A stretch of 64,000 nt of DNA from Pyxicephalus adspersus (GCF_032062135.1 NC_092860.1:64835416-64899415); one strand, 5' to 3'. Shown: positions 12,229-24,675, counted from the first letter of the stretch. Notes: generated by a model from the letters alone, not told the origin. Numbers and translations are program-made.

Positions 12229-12460
12229 TGTACACACGTCAGATGATTCTCGGCCGATACGAGCTGTCGGGCTCAACTAAGACGAGAATCTGACATGTGT
12301 ACAGAGGTCTTACAACATTGTTCATGGATCCGTCTTGGCTGATCCATGAATAACATGACATGAACAACCGCAATGGAAGTAAAGGGATGAGAGCACAGCA
12401 GGGTGCCCCCTCCCCTCTCCATAGAACAAAACAGCGCTGTATGTACAGCAGTCGTTGGTT
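12229..12460 (-). mobile_element. MITE-T partial copy
   Basis: Contains TTATGTACACACGTCAGAT, then an inverted CTGACATGTGTACA, then AGAGCACAGCAGGGTG and CTCCCCTCTCCAT, which are reverse complements of the CTGCTGCGCGCTCTC and GAGAGGGGAGGGGG core of 4269-4583. Diverged and truncated. Confidence 0.6.
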
Positions 12461-12805
12461 TATCTTTCAGTCATTTGTCTCTGGAAATGATCATGAAATA
12501 TTGTTTCCAACAACTGTAAGATTTTATGTTTATGAATTAATAATAATCAAAAATATGCACAATGTAATAGTGAGCTTAAGTGCTATTGCATTTTTTTTTT
12601 TTGTTTAACAACTGTAAGATAGATTTTGTTCCATGAAGGATTGGCTGATTGCAATTAATAAAATAGTTGGAAAGATTCTACAGTTTGTGTTCTGGATTGG
12701 GAAATTGTGGCAAGGTATAAAATACCAGTATAGTAGTTAGGGAAAAAGAAGGGCTTGTTTCTTTGTCCTAAAGAATACCACTAGGACACTGATAATGGAA
12801 CATGG

Positions 12806-12888
12806 TTATCCCTATTTAATGTACAGCGCTGCGTAATATGTTGGCGCTATATAAATCCTGTTTAATAATAATAATAATAATAATAATT
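12806..12888 (+). repeat. L2-type LINE 3' tail with (AAT)n
   Basis: TTAATGTACAGCGCTGCGTA, then TTGGCGCTATATAAATCCTG and an (AAT)n run. Identical in layout to the tail of the longer L2 fragment at 30342-30897; severely 5'-truncated. Confidence 0.8.
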
Positions 12889-12906
12889 TGGTTGACATGA
12901 CAGTAG

Positions 12907-13164
12907 CTAGAGGGGCATTGTGTACTATGTGCAATATCTCTGAAATCCAAACAGGGAATTATTGAAAGATGGAAATATGTATTCCCAAGCATTACCAATC
13001 TGTCCCTAATGTTAACTACAATAGTCCCATTTATGGGATTCCTGGCATTGGGTATGGGAAGGAAGCTGCAGGAGTGGTTGATAGGATGGGACATATATGA
13101 AAACCTCCTGAGATGGTTACAGCAAAAGGATGCTAATGCCACCATAGTAGAATACTATAACTAA
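12907..13164 (+). pseudogene. Env-like open frame of an endogenous retrovirus (C-terminal end)
   Basis: An 85-codon open frame, opened by an upstream TAG and lacking its own start, ends in TAA. It has a hydrophobic stretch (about codons 40-58, LMLTTIVPFMGFLALGMG) followed by an amphipathic tail ending VEYYN. It lies 28 bp before a polypurine tract and an LTR-like stretch, the position of an env transmembrane subunit's tail. The family is not recognised by sequence, so this is positional inference; the upstream part is replaced by the L2 tail. Confidence 0.4.
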
Positions 13165-13191
13165 AGGGAAAATTGATATATTTGGCATTTC

Positions 13192-13207
13192 AATAAAGAT
13201 AGGGGGG
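13192..13207 (+). promoter_or_regulatory. Polypurine-tract-like sequence
   Basis: AATAAAGATAGGGGGG directly after the env-like stop and before the LTR-like stretch, as expected for second-strand priming in LTR retroelements. Confidence 0.4.
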
Positions 13208-14430
13208 TTTAAATAGTCTTATGTGGTGATTTTACTTTCTTTTTTTTTTCTGTTGTCTTGCTCTTGGTACAAAGTTACATGTTAACAGACCTGACATTTA
13301 TATAGGGTCTGTCTATAAAGGTAGAGAGACAAGTAGATTGTAAGGTCTGTTCATAAAATAAAGTATATACAGAAACTACAGCAAGGGAAGACAAATCAGT
13401 AGTACCTGCAAGCTGTGGGTACACTGAACTTTGTGTGATGTTTTTGGAATTATTTTAAAATATTAGTTCATTCAATAATATTGTATTGATAATCCAATCC
13501 CTCCTCTATACTCTGCCCTTGGAAGGGAACTAAGAGCTAAGAGAGAATAAATGGTGACTGATTGCACATCTCTTGCTTTGTGGTGGTCCTGGTCCTATTA
13601 CCTTGAAGAAAATGGCCTGAGAGGAAGACAAACAATAGTTCCCACAAGAACTACTCCAAAGAGTGATGATGGAGCCCATGAGAACTCTGCCTGGGGGTGA
13701 TGGTGGTGTGCCATTCAGGCACAAAGGGGCATATGTTGGAGTGTGCAACATGAATAGTATCAAATCAGCACTCATAAACAATCTTTTTTGGGAGATAATG
13801 AGTTCAAACTGGCTGTTGGTGGACCTTGATGGGAATTGAATCTAAAAGTCCTCTGAGGACAAAACTAGCAGGATGATTCCAGCTGGAGGTTGGAACCAAA
13901 CAACCAAACCTAACAATACTGTGAGCAGGAATAACACACCATACCAGTTGTTTTCTACTTCAAGGACTTCTCCAAATGCTCTGCCAGGGGTGTAAACATC
14001 AGTTATCGGATGACACCAAAAAAAGAAGCAGAACCAGCTGAGTCAGAGGACTTGCCCCCAATACAACAATGACACCCACTGGAGAATATCAGCGGGCACC
14101 TGGGAGCAGTGTATTTCTGGAAGTGGGAGGACACCTGAGTAAGGAGTGGATGCATGGGTGTGGCTGAATGTGGCCAGGGGTCCTGGAGATGTATAAAAAG
14201 GAACAACAGCCACGAATCATTCTCTTATACCTCTTATTGTCTTTCTTACTCTTTTCTCTCTCCAGTCTTCTTGGGACCCAGCCAAGGTGCAGGATACAGA
14301 GGACGGACTCTTTGCGTAACGTATCATTTTACTTTGTCTATGTGATCATTATTTAGACTATTTGGAAAAATTGTTGATTATTGTTAATTCTTTCTCTGTT
14401 AATAAATATCTTGTTATTTAAGATCTGTGT
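13208..14430 (+). mobile_element. LTR-like stretch (degenerate retroviral 3' LTR)
   Basis: Follows the polypurine tract. It contains a TATA box (GTATAAAAAG at 14191-14200) and, 200 bp on, AATAAA at 14401-14406, the order of U3-R-U5. No second LTR was found, and neither the TG..CA ends nor a target duplication can be fixed. It could instead be a chance arrangement. Confidence 0.4.
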
Positions 14431-15084
14431 GATTATTAAGCTAATAGAGACTTAGTAAAGAGAAAATACATTTTTGTTTCCTGTTAAATAAAGCAATAGT
14501 GAAGGAGAGCAGAGCAACCCTACCTGATAAACCCAAGATTTAAACATAGTAAAAACAATAATGTAATGAAGCAAAATTAGTAATATTTTTAATAAACCTG
14601 GGAATAAAATCTAAAGATTTACATTATTTGCTGTTATGTGGTAATCCCACGTTTAAACTTCTAGATGATACACCAAAAGGTATATTTATGTATTTACCTA
14701 GGAGCCACCCAGGTTCGCAGAAGCGCGACAACCATCGCGATCGCCAAGCCAATTCTTCTCCCATCTCTGCTAACCTGCCAGGTTCGCCAAATAGGGTGAT
14801 GTGACAGTCGAAACATTCTAACCTCTCAGGGGCAACCCTTGTTCTACTTTTTAAATTGTTATCATTCTCCTTGCTCATTTAAGGATTTGACTTAGTCCGG
14901 TTACAGTCTGGTTTCATACCATCCTCCTGGTACTTCTGGGCCTTATTTCTTGCCTAATGTTAAGCACCTGAAAAACGAGAGTTTCCACTTTATCAGTGGA
15001 AAGTTTAATTGTGATCACAGCTTTGTATCAAGTGAATTACTGCACTTCTTTCCAATTGTTTTGTAGGACTATATATTTCGACAG
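14431..15084. other. Unassigned, probably repeat-derived
   Basis: A CG-rich patch at 14705-14790 (CAGAAGCGCGACAACCATCG) stands out in AT-rich DNA. It may be ERV or L1 leader sequence. No coding frame. Confidence 0.4.
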
Positions 15085-17610
15085 TAGTTTTGTTATGTTT
15101 ATCACTTGAATACCTCTTTGTCCCGCAGGGTAGTCACTGTGCACTCCATGCCTCTCCGGTTGTCTTCCCCACCTTCAATGTTTTGGGGGACCACACCTGG
15201 AGATTCGTTATTGGTGAGCAGGCAATCCCTGTTTTACCTCTGTTATTTAAATGTTGCAAGTATACATACCTGAAGGTTTTTTACTTGGAAGCACTTTATT
15301 TGTTGTTGTCTGTCATGTTTTCCATTGAGCCATTAGTGCCCATTTTTTTTCTTGTATCTGCTTTTGTCTATACACTCTATCCCTCCCCCGGTACTTCTCA
15401 CCCTCCTTTAATCCCTGGTCATCACTATCTTGGTACAATGCTCTTCCCAAAGGATCCCTTATGGCAATCTAACCCTGTACATTAATGGCCGTCTCTGTCC
15501 TATCCCTTAACGTTCAATGTTTGAACTCCCCTATGAAATGTTCCCAGGCATTTCGCTATTTCCACTGTAAAAAAGCTGACATTCTATGCTTACAGGAGAT
15601 GCACTTCTCCACTTCCTCCTGCCCCAGGTGTTTTATTGGCTCTTACCCAGCGGTCTACATAGCAAATGCCTCCACAAAGCAGAGGGGAGTACTCTAGTAA
15701 CTTTGGTCCCGTACTATGCCCCAAACAAGGGCCAAAAGTATATGCTGGGAGGATTATTCATGTGTGGTGACAGGAATGCCACCCTGATGCCATAGTTGGA
15801 TAAGAAATGCCTACATAATCCAACCTTACAGTTTAAAGAGACCGTGGCTTCCCTTAAACTATTGGCGACCTTTCGCTCTAGAATGATGGCGGATGTTTGA
15901 AGGGAAATACATCCTTCTAAGTTAGACTATACGCACTTCTCCCACCCACATCAACTGTCTTGTATTGACCATATCTTTGCCTCCACAACAATCCTACCAC
16001 TTGCTATTCACTGTGAGATACTGGCAATTCCTTGGTCGGATCATGATGCGGTAATGGCCACTTTTACATCTTTATTCCCCAAACCAGACTCTTCTGGATG
16101 GGCTTTAAATGATTTTCTCCTGAGTGACCCAGCCTTGTGTTGGAAATTACAGACTACACTTTCTGAACATTTTTTTCTTAATGATACTTCTGAGGTCTCG
16201 AGTGAAACCTTATGGGACGCTCATAAATCAGTAATCAGGGGTCGTTTTATCCAGCTAGCTTCACAAATTATAAAACACCGCTTGGCACATATTGAACAAC
16301 TGGAATGTGAATATTCTGATGAGCGAATATTCTGATTTGAACAATCAGTTTGCCAGCTCCCCAAACAGGGAAATTGATAGGCGGCTAGAAGCAGTCCATA
16401 TGCAACTGCATTTAGGTTCAGTGTCTTTGGCGGAAAAACATTTGCGACAGACTAAGTTTTATCGATTTTTAGTAATAAGCCCCATACGATGCTAGCGAGA
16501 CGCCTGCGTCAACCAGATCACCGATTTACAACACATCGTCTAAAGGTGAATGGCTCCGACCTCAGGAGTAATCCTGTACCCATTCTGAGTGAGATTCATA
16601 AACGATTAAGTGAGCTGTACAAACCGACCCAACTATCAGGGACTACTGCTATGTCTGGCCTTTGATTGCATCATTGGAAACCCCAATAAAGCAATCAGAC
16701 GTGCTACAAGCATTGGAGACGGCGATATGAATGTTGCCTAAACCAGAAACTGTATCTGCCTCATGGTCAGTTTATCGCCCGATCTTGTTATTAAATTTGA
16801 ATGTCAAACTGTTGGCATCGGTACTGGCTGCGCATCTGAACATAGGTATAGATCGGGTGATAGGTTTGGACCAAACAGGATTTATCCCTAAAAGACAAGT
16901 GGGAGATAATATCTGCCAGATCCTACACCTCACTCACTACGCCCACACTAAGGAGATACCAGCGTTCCTTCTGAGTTTAGATATTAAAAAGGCCTTCGAC
17001 TCAGTCCAGTGGCCATATCTCGCTTATCTTTTGGAGAGGTAGGGCTTTGGTCCGCACTTTTGCAGATGGGTTTCTGCCTTGTATGCGTTCTCAAGGGCAT
17101 ATATACAATATATGGGTTATAGGTCCCCCTTTCATTTGGAAATCACGTAGGCCACGGGTTCCCAAGCAGACGGTATACCATCGACGGCAGTGGGGTGGCC
17201 TATCGTTGCCCCACCTTTCATCATATTTACAGCAACACAGCTTGCAGAGGGTGAACTCAAACGAGCAAACAATCGTTTGCAGCACCAACAGGAGGATTTA
17301 ATCTTTGTACAATTCAGTATTCATATTTTGGAAGCCTATTTGGCAAGCTTACTTTGCTGATTACATCTGCCAGGGAGCATTTATCCTCCCTTTTCTTGAA
17401 ATTGAGACCTGTTTAAATTGAACTACCATCCAGCAATTTACTAGAAATAAAGTATACTTCATCTACAGAAACTATATTAACACAGGGGACTTCACCAATT
17501 TACCCTATTTTCCCAGAACTCTTCAACAGCTCGTTAAATGCTTGGGCTTGCATTATCCTCCTTTCAAGATTAAGCCATATTTGAACTATATTACTTGAAC
17601 CCTTTGCATA
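15085..17610 (+). pseudogene. L1/Tx1-clade LINE copy A, ORF2 with internal deletion
   Basis: ORF2 starts at 15485 with an AP-endonuclease N-terminus (VSVLSLNVQCLNSPMK and a CLQEMHF block where QE is catalytic), continues through the linker (16054, TLWDAHKSVIRGRF) to the RT fingers (16731, VYRPILLLNLNVKLLASVLA) and motif A (DIKKAFDSVQWPYL, 16980). It then jumps directly to the thumb/C-terminal block FIWKSRRPRVPKQTVYHRRQ at 17130. RT motifs B-E including YADD are deleted and several frameshifts are present. 15085-15484 is probably its inter-ORF leader. Confidence 0.85.
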
Positions 17611-18010
17611 TACATAGAAAGTTATTTGTTGACCTACTACTACCCCTGAGGAAGCCCACAATGGTAAAATGCGTAGGGTACTACGGTTGATACGAATGGG
17701 TTCCTACTTACTTAACCATGTTATGGTGATGTATATGCGCTTAATGTCAGTTGACCTTTGTATAGTGCCTCAGTAGGCCACAACAAAACCTTGTATGTAT
17801 CACAAAAAACTATTGTGACATACAAGTTAAAGGATATAAATTTCTTTTGTATTTTTGTGTGAAATTTGTATTACCAATTATAACTCTAATATTTGTGCCG
17901 AAAACACCATCTTTTCTGTCTTTCATTATAATTGTAACGTTGAACGTGAAAGTTTGCTATGTACACCTTTCTTTGTGAAGCCTTAATAAAAATGTATTAA
18001 AAAATAAAAA
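17611..18010 (+). repeat. Hammerhead-like repeat with A-rich tail
   Basis: Carries a hammerhead-like core at 17642-17680 (CCCCTGAGGAAGCC ... GGTAAAATGCGTAGGG) and ends in TTAATAAAAATGTATTAA followed by AAAATA repeats. Abuts LINE copy A. Related cores are listed at 34468, 47543, 49525 and 55528. Confidence 0.55.
17642..17680 (+). ncRNA. Hammerhead-ribozyme-like core 1
   Basis: CCC stem-I strand, CTGAGGA (CUGANGA core), stem II GCC/GGT, AAAA where GAAA is expected, TGCG, TA, then GGG closing stem I. The G12 position and stem III are mutated, so it is probably inactive. Confidence 0.4.
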
Positions 18011-18339
18011 TAAAATAAACCATAAGACCACCACCAAGATGCACTTAAAATGCTCTTCTATGCATTGATCTGTTAGCTTTCCACCACCACAAAGGTGGTG
18101 ATCACTTTTCTGTCCAAGTGATACTTTTATCAAAGTATTCTGAATTAACAGAACTACATATTAGTGAGTCTATAAGCTGTTTAAGAGGTAGTTGTCTTGG
18201 TTCTGCTGTATATATTTTAGACTAAGATACATTTCTAAACGAATTAGATTTTATACTTTACAACTTCTGAGCTGAAGGAATTTTTGTCTACCTGGTAGAA
18301 TTCAACGCACAGAGAATCAAACTAGATATTTTTGGGAAG

Positions 18340-19790
18340 TTTTTGAGTCAAATAATAATAAAATGTGTTATTGAACGTGTTGATAGAAATATACAAAAAA
18401 TAAACTGATAATATAAAACACGGGGTTAAAAATGCAAATGTTCAAGCATACAATATGTAACAATAAAACTAACATAATTGCCATTGAGGACCCAGAGAAC
18501 AGGACTGATAGCCAATCAGATTGAAACACAAAGACATGTAGTAAGAACCGATAGGTAAAGGTCTGAATAAAGTGTCAGGGGGAAAGGGGAGAGAAAAAGC
18601 TTGTCATGCCAGAAACCAAGATAATGTAGTATTATGAAAATATAATGAAAGTAGCAGAAAACATAATTGAGGAGATGATTTGAAAAGCATTCAAGCTGAC
18701 CATGTAAAAGTATATCGGCCAATGTGGTTGTTGTCAACCACCACTAGATATTCCATATGTTGTATACGTTTCAGCTCCTGTAGCCATTCCTGAAGGGTTG
18801 GTGGGGAGGTGGTTCGCCAATATCTAGGAATATTCATTTATGCGCTCTGTTGAGAAGTGCTCAAATACATCCTTCTTGGTGGATTTAAAGAAACCTGGAA
18901 GCAAAGACAGTATAATAATAGAAGGGGAAATTGGGATTTGAGGCATTGATGTGCGCATTGTAGATCTGAAAGAATAATTTTCCTAACACTTAAACAGAGC
19001 AGGGAGTTCACAGCAGCTATGAGTCAACATCCCTCAATGAGAAAAGAAGTGCCAGGAAGTATGACAAGCAATATATGACCTGATGTATGTGTCTGATAAA
19101 TGATGTATATCAACAGGTAAAAATATATGGGTAAAAAAAAAAGATTTCTAAAAATTACAATTTAAAAAAAAAATAAAAAACGTCTCCCAATCATTGTTAC
19201 CAGTGATGTTTAAAACATGGTCTCAAAGTAACAATCTCGCACAAAGAGACCCTAAAGATATGATAAAACATGGTGTGGTCCTTGTGGAGCAAACAACTTT
19301 GAAAGGGGGTACACTCTCTGGTAAGAAGGTGTGTATCAGAAAAAGAGGGCACAAAAAATGTATTTGATGATAATGGAACCAGGAAATAACCTGACCAGGA
19401 CTATTACGCTGATGAGTATTGTTCCAAGACATATAATCTGAAATCCCTATTGCTGGAGCAAAAGCAGCATTGTCAAATAGAGAAGTTACTCCAAGAGACC
19501 ATTCTAACTTGTATGTAAACCTTTTAACAAAAGACAACATCAACCAGGCCCACCCCATCTCCATCTGAATTTTGGTCTTGTCAGGACACAAATGCCACAC
19601 ATGTTCTGCTTTTAATAACTTACAGATTAATTTGAATCATAGACTGCTGTGACAGCGGTGGATTGATGAGACCAAACAATTAAAAAATATGATAGAAGGC
19701 AGATCCCCAAGTTTTTAGTCACCACTAAAAAAAATTATATAGGAATGTTGTAAAATAGTTGAGCGAGTTGTGTGGACATGGGAGACATGT
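18340..19790 (-). pseudogene. L1/Tx1-clade LINE copy B, ORF2 C-terminus and 3' UTR
   Basis: On the minus strand the frame 19600-19223 reads SLFDNAAFAPAIGISDYMSW and later GQVISWFHYHQIHF, the C-terminal domain of L1/Tx1 ORF2. Further down (about 18840-18700) the reading IPRYWRTTSPPTLQEWLQEL matches the ORF2 end. The 3' UTR runs to about 18340. Frameshifted and 5'-truncated. Confidence 0.75.
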
Positions 19791-20649
19791 AAAAGTTCTG
19801 ATTTGTGAAGGTTAACTTTATCCTTACACTTTTTCAAATATTGCATCTATCTGTTCATTTTCTGCATATTTCTTTCATTATTTGCTTTCCCTTATACCCT
19901 TATTCTGGTCTCCTTAACCAACTTTATTACTTTTATTTTTTTCAGAATTTAATATTTTCTTTGTACAGGATTTACAACAGGATTGTCACACCAGATGATC
20001 ACACTGCACAGAAGAAATATCAAGTGTGATGGAACATTAAAAGAGCACTGAACTTTAAAACCAATAAACAGGAAGACAGGACATGTAAGAATAACGGCAA
20101 ATAAACTATCATTCTGAGAGGTGTTTTAGTCTATCCCACTACTAGGTCATCAAATAGAAGGGAACCTCAAGGTTCAGGCATGCTGGGCCCTTTGCAAGGG
20201 CACCTGTGCAAGGGCAAGCCGGGACCTGTGCAAGGGCAATAATACTCAATGAAATCTCTGACATTTGCAATGGACACACAACCAAGATGAATGCAGACTC
20301 TGAAAAAGAATTACCCACTTAGGTTTCCTTACTTAGTCAAAGTTGTGCTGTGGGTCCCTTAACTCACTCGAGTCAACTGACGCTTCCCGCTAATTTTGCC
20401 TAAATTATTTAAAGGCAGGCAGAATCCTTGATCCCGTGACGCAGCCTAACAGTGATATCACTACATGATATAACTGAGCAGAGGTTGCCAGATTTTCTCC
20501 TAAATAATGCCCAAAAGACTTTCCCAAAAATACTCTGGGACACTTTAAATGATTACTTACATGATATCTTACTCAGGACAATGAATAGGCACCCCCAACC
20601 CTCCCCCCCAACTTTCCCAAATTCACCCACCACTAGTGATTGACCCCTG

Positions 20650-21180
20650 TCTGACCTTTCAGCCACCATATTTACCTTGTCCCACCCCCTCTGTCCTAGT
20701 TTAAATATCCCTCCACCATTCCCCTAGCACCGCAGACCCCCTTCCATTTAGGTGCAAACAATCTCTGGCATATAGGTTGTACCCCAGTGAAAAGTCGGAC
20801 CAGTGCTCGAAGAACCCAAACCCTTCCCTTTACCGCTAGGACTTAAGCCATGCATTTAGCTGTCTAAGCTCCCTCTGCCTTTTCTGTGTTGCGCATGGCT
20901 CAGGCAATATTTCAGAGAATAACACCTTGGAGGTCCTTTTCTTCAACTTGTAACCTAGTTTTTTAAACTGATTTTTAAGGCTCCTTCCATTTATCCTATC
21001 ATTGGTTCCAACATGGAGCAAGGCAGCTGGCCCACCCCCTTCCAGTAATTTGTCCACCACATGCCAAACCCTGTCACCAGGGAGACAGCAAACCATTCGG
21101 TTGAAGGAATCTGATTGAGCTTTCCAAGCAGAGCACCTGGGTAAAAGCAAAATGCTAACTTTTATTTTGAATTTTAATAA
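20650..21180 (-). pseudogene. CR1-type LINE ORF1 fragment with SGNH-hydrolase domain
   Basis: The frame 21150-20836 reads VCCLPGDRVWHVVDKLLEGG, LLHVGTNDRI and KVLFSEILPEP; downstream in another frame at 20789-20746 is RDCLHLNGRGSAVLG. These are the blocks of the esterase (SGNH-hydrolase) domain found in CR1 ORF1 proteins: GTND carries block III Asn, and D-x-x-H the block V catalytic pair. The block I GDS serine is upstream and not seen. Inserted antisense in LINE copy C; frameshifted. Confidence 0.75.
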
Positions 21181-22187
21181 AATTTAATGTACTTATAACC
21201 TATATAAAGTTAAAGGGTTTATCTCCTGGACATGGGTAAGGTTGAGAAAAATACTTCCTCATGTTGAGATCAAAAGCTAAGCAAACATGAAAAGTGTATT
21301 TGAGATTATTAGATAATGAAACTAAAAGGGTTCCTTGTCCAGTAAAAAGAGATTACACTTTTTCACATGTACACCATTCTTATTCTATAGATTATTTTTT
21401 GTTAATCATTATAGTTTAGAATGGATACCAGTAGTAGCCATTAAACCTAATCTCTGGTGAGATAATTCATCGGTTACATTATCATTTAATATTTCTTTTG
21501 TTCAGGTGAGACATAGAAACTAAATGACTCTTTAATGCAGGATCCCTTTTGTTTACAGAAACAATCAAAAAATTCCTTTTAGATCATATTATGAGGTTAT
21601 GATGACCCTGACTAAGATCTGCAAATTAGAAAGACACCATAAAGACTCACTTTCCTCTGAGATCCTTATAGAACTGATGGAAGCAAGAAAACATCTATTA
21701 TCACTATGTGATTGTGCACAAAAGTGATTGAGAGATCGAGTGCATAAATCATTTTATCAGTTTGGGGATAAAGGAGGATGTTTATTATCACGAGGGCTCC
21801 ACCCTCACATCAGGTCAACATTTAAATCTTCCATACAGAAAGCATAACAGGTTTTTCATTCCTATTACTCAGAATTATATAATCTTTCTTCTTTTGCTTC
21901 CTTGGAGGTTATACAGAAATATATACAGAATACAGCTCTCCCTATGATAATGTAAAAATAGAATATCTGGAATCCCCTTTCACAGAATCAGAAATATCAT
22001 CGCAATTAAATAGTCACCCCCTGGGAAAAGTCTAGGACTTGATGGGTTCACCCCACGGTTTTATAAAAACAGCTTTGTCCCCTCGTAGGGGGATGTGCTA
22101 CACCTTAGCAAACTTTTTTCAAAGTTCATATGGCAAGGTGCCCAGCTACGAATATAACTACAAAAGCTGTATCCACTGAAATCAGCG

Positions 22188-22199
22188 GGGGGGGGGGGG
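22188..22199. repeat. Poly-G run
   Basis: Twelve G in a row inside the LINE thumb region; it shifts the reading frame. Confidence 0.9.
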
Positions 22200-23170
22200 C
22201 TAAGTTCTCTAATATAAGAGCGTACAATTTGGCTTATTTGACCAGACATATTGATGATTGGCTCAAGGGTACCTCATATTTTTCTAATCATAAGTTGGAA
22301 AAGGCAGTGGTTTATCCCTGGGACCTCAGGACCCTGCTGCACAGTTCATTTTCAGTACTTCCCACTCATTTGAAGATTAATATTCTTGGAGACACTATTC
22401 TAGCATGGTGGGGTTAAGGAAAAAAATGAAACTTTCATTTAGTCTTTCCAGACATCTACCTATATGTGGAAACCCCATGTTCCCACAGGGGGATAGTCAG
22501 CTAATAATCGGAACATGGAAGTGCAAACCGGTAGTAGTAGAAGGAGATTTGTAAAACCAGGGGATGGGGCATTTCATACCCATTGGAGAATTAAATGCCA
22601 AATTACCTTCTCTGATGTTGTTAACACATCCTCTGTACCACCTACAGGTAAATAACTATATCAGTTCAATCGTATCAGATGTTCAGGGGGCTCTGAGCTA
22701 CAAAAGCGACGACAATCTGCTGTTCATGGCATTTCCTTCTATTTCAGAGATTTACGAAGTCGATTCAGGATTATTTTCATAAATCCTTGTCGACTACCAA
22801 CGTGAGCAGGTGGGGAGAGGGATTAAGGATGGATGTCTCCACTGTAACACATGGATACCAATCGGTATGTAAAGCAATGGTGAATGAGATATGGACGGAG
22901 ACACAATTTAAACTTTTATATAGGGCTTAAAAGGTCTTCAGACCCCCTGAGGGGAGATGACTTATGTTAATTTAGACTTTACTTGCCCTAAATGTAAAAC
23001 CTCATCTGCCACATTGGTCGGCCGTCTGTGGTCATGTCCATTGATTATGCGGTATTGGCAGAAGGTACTACAATATGTTTACGAAGTAACTGGATACTTT
23101 GTCCCAGCCAACCCTAGTTTAAAACTAGAATAGTTTTAATTAAAATTAAATTAAATTGAAATGTTTCTAG

Positions 23171-23795
23171 TTACTGTAACATACATGCACCAAATAAAAG
23201 ATATGACAAAGCAAGAATCTCTACAATGGATACTTCTTGGATCATTTTCAGGGCCCTACCTTTCCCCGTTCCTGGCAAATGAGTGTACCAGAAGGTAGGT
23301 AGCCAACTATGTGTGACTGGGTAACACAGTATATTAGCTTTTTCTGTTATGTGATGGTGCTGCAGCAATAACATTTTAGGGGGAGTTAGCCACAAGAGTC
23401 CCCCACTTATCAATCATTTCAATATACCTACATCTCCCCTTTCAGGAGAAATTTCAGGGATTTAAAGAACATAAGCAGACATGACAGGGGACCATGGTAT
23501 GGTAGGAGTGATACAACTTTAGGGGGGGGGGGCACAAGAGTCCCCCACTTATCCTACTGTTCTCTTCCTCTATTGCTAAAGAGATTTTGGGGTTCACAGA
23601 AGCTAGTCCCCAACTAATCCTACATTTCTCTTCCTCTACTGCTAAAGAGATATTGGGGTTCACAGAAGCTATGTGTGACAGGGTAGCACGGTATGACAGA
23701 TATAGTTTTTCATATCTTGTGATGGCACCGTAGTGATGAAATTTTAGGCATAGTTAGCCACAAGAGTCCCCCTCTTGCAGTTACATTACCATTTT
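23171..23795 (-). repeat. Element K2 (relative of the 3155 element), with tandem units
   Basis: The reverse complement contains GGGGGACTCTTGTGGCTAAC, then CCTAAAATTTCATCACTAC and TGACAGGGTAGCACGGTATG, matching the unit at 3521-3720. A ~65-bp segment (TCTTCCTCTAYTGCTAAAGA to GGGGTTCACAGAAGC) is duplicated in tandem at about 23566-23605 and 23630-23669. Confidence 0.65.
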
Positions 23796-23864
23796 TGCCA
23801 GTTGCTCAGTCCCTCGCTCTGCATATTTGACTTCAGGTGGCAGTAAGCAGTACAGAGTGTATCC

Positions 23865-24476
23865 CCCGAACCAAGGTTCCATGGCACGAGGAAGGGGTAA
23901 CCACATCGCAACCTTACCGCCAACCTGAGTGCAGCCTTGAAGGTTTGTGAAGTTTAAGACATCACAGCGCACAGACAATTGAAAGTACCCAAATGCTCAC
24001 TGTTCATGAGAGTGGCCCCCAGAAGGTCCTGAACATGCAAACTCAATTTAGAGACCCTGGTCTTGAAATAGCGCTCCTTAATATTAAATTATCCCTGATT
24101 GTTGTTAGGATTTTATGCTTGTGACCCTGTATCTGGCAACTTACTATGTGTAGAAGGCTTAAATTTAGTTTAGTAGCAGCTCTTAGGGTCCCCTGTGTAC
24201 TATAAAAATTTCACATTTCTATGACACTCAGTGAAGGAGATATGAGGATTAATACATAGCGATAATGACAGCTACATGGACACAGACACAGCTCTCATAC
24301 TGCTGCTGGGATTATCTCACAGTACAAGGTGGGCAGGGAGCAGTTCCCTCTTCTGGCAGCACATTCTCATAGAGAAACATTGGAGATGTGCGTGCCCCAT
24401 CCCCCGCAAGGCAACAAGCAGAGAGGGAATAAGCAGAGGGCCGGATCTGACAGTTCGTAGGTTGGGCACCCTTGCT
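23865..24476 (+). repeat. Repeat R copy 1
   Basis: From GGTTCCATGGCACGAGG to TTGGGCACCCTTG. Near-collinear with 30065-31256, sharing GAGAGTGGCCCC, CAAACTCAATTT, TTATGCTTGTGACCCTGTAT and GGGATTATCTCACAGTACAA. No coding frame; the right terminus suggests a hAT-type element (inference). Confidence 0.75.
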
Positions 24477-24675
24477 TTAGAACATAGGAGAATAGCGGAT
24501 ATTCTTCCAAATAGTATAAAATTACCTCAATTGACTTCCCCTCAAAATTTGTCACCCGATAGAGTACTTTTTTGGGTTCCATTATTGCCAAACAGTTTCT
24601 TTCCCAGCCTCTATTCAAGACATACAAGAAATATATAGAGTAAAAAACAACTTTGAAGACCTTCTGTGCCAGAAG

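Larger units (their letters stand above)
20440..23150 (+). pseudogene. L1/Tx1-clade LINE copy C, ORF2 remains with a nested CR1 piece
   Basis: Pieces in ORF2 order: linker LPDFLLNNAQKTFPKILWDT (20480), LERHHKDSLSSEILIELMEA (21630), [19 protein letters not shown] with FTPRFYK (21980-22070), then directly the thumb FSKFIWQGAQ (22115), NIRAYNLAYLTRHIDDWLKG (22205), and a C-terminal Cys/His block CPKCKTSSATLVGRLWSCPL (22990). RT motifs A-E are missing by deletion. A minus-strand CR1 ORF1 fragment interrupts it at 20590-21180. Same family as copies D and F. Confidence 0.8.

Noticed and set aside
15090..15485. 131-codon frame upstream of LINE copy A ORF2
   Set aside because: Hydrophobic, no ORF1 domains; an inter-ORF leader is likelier.
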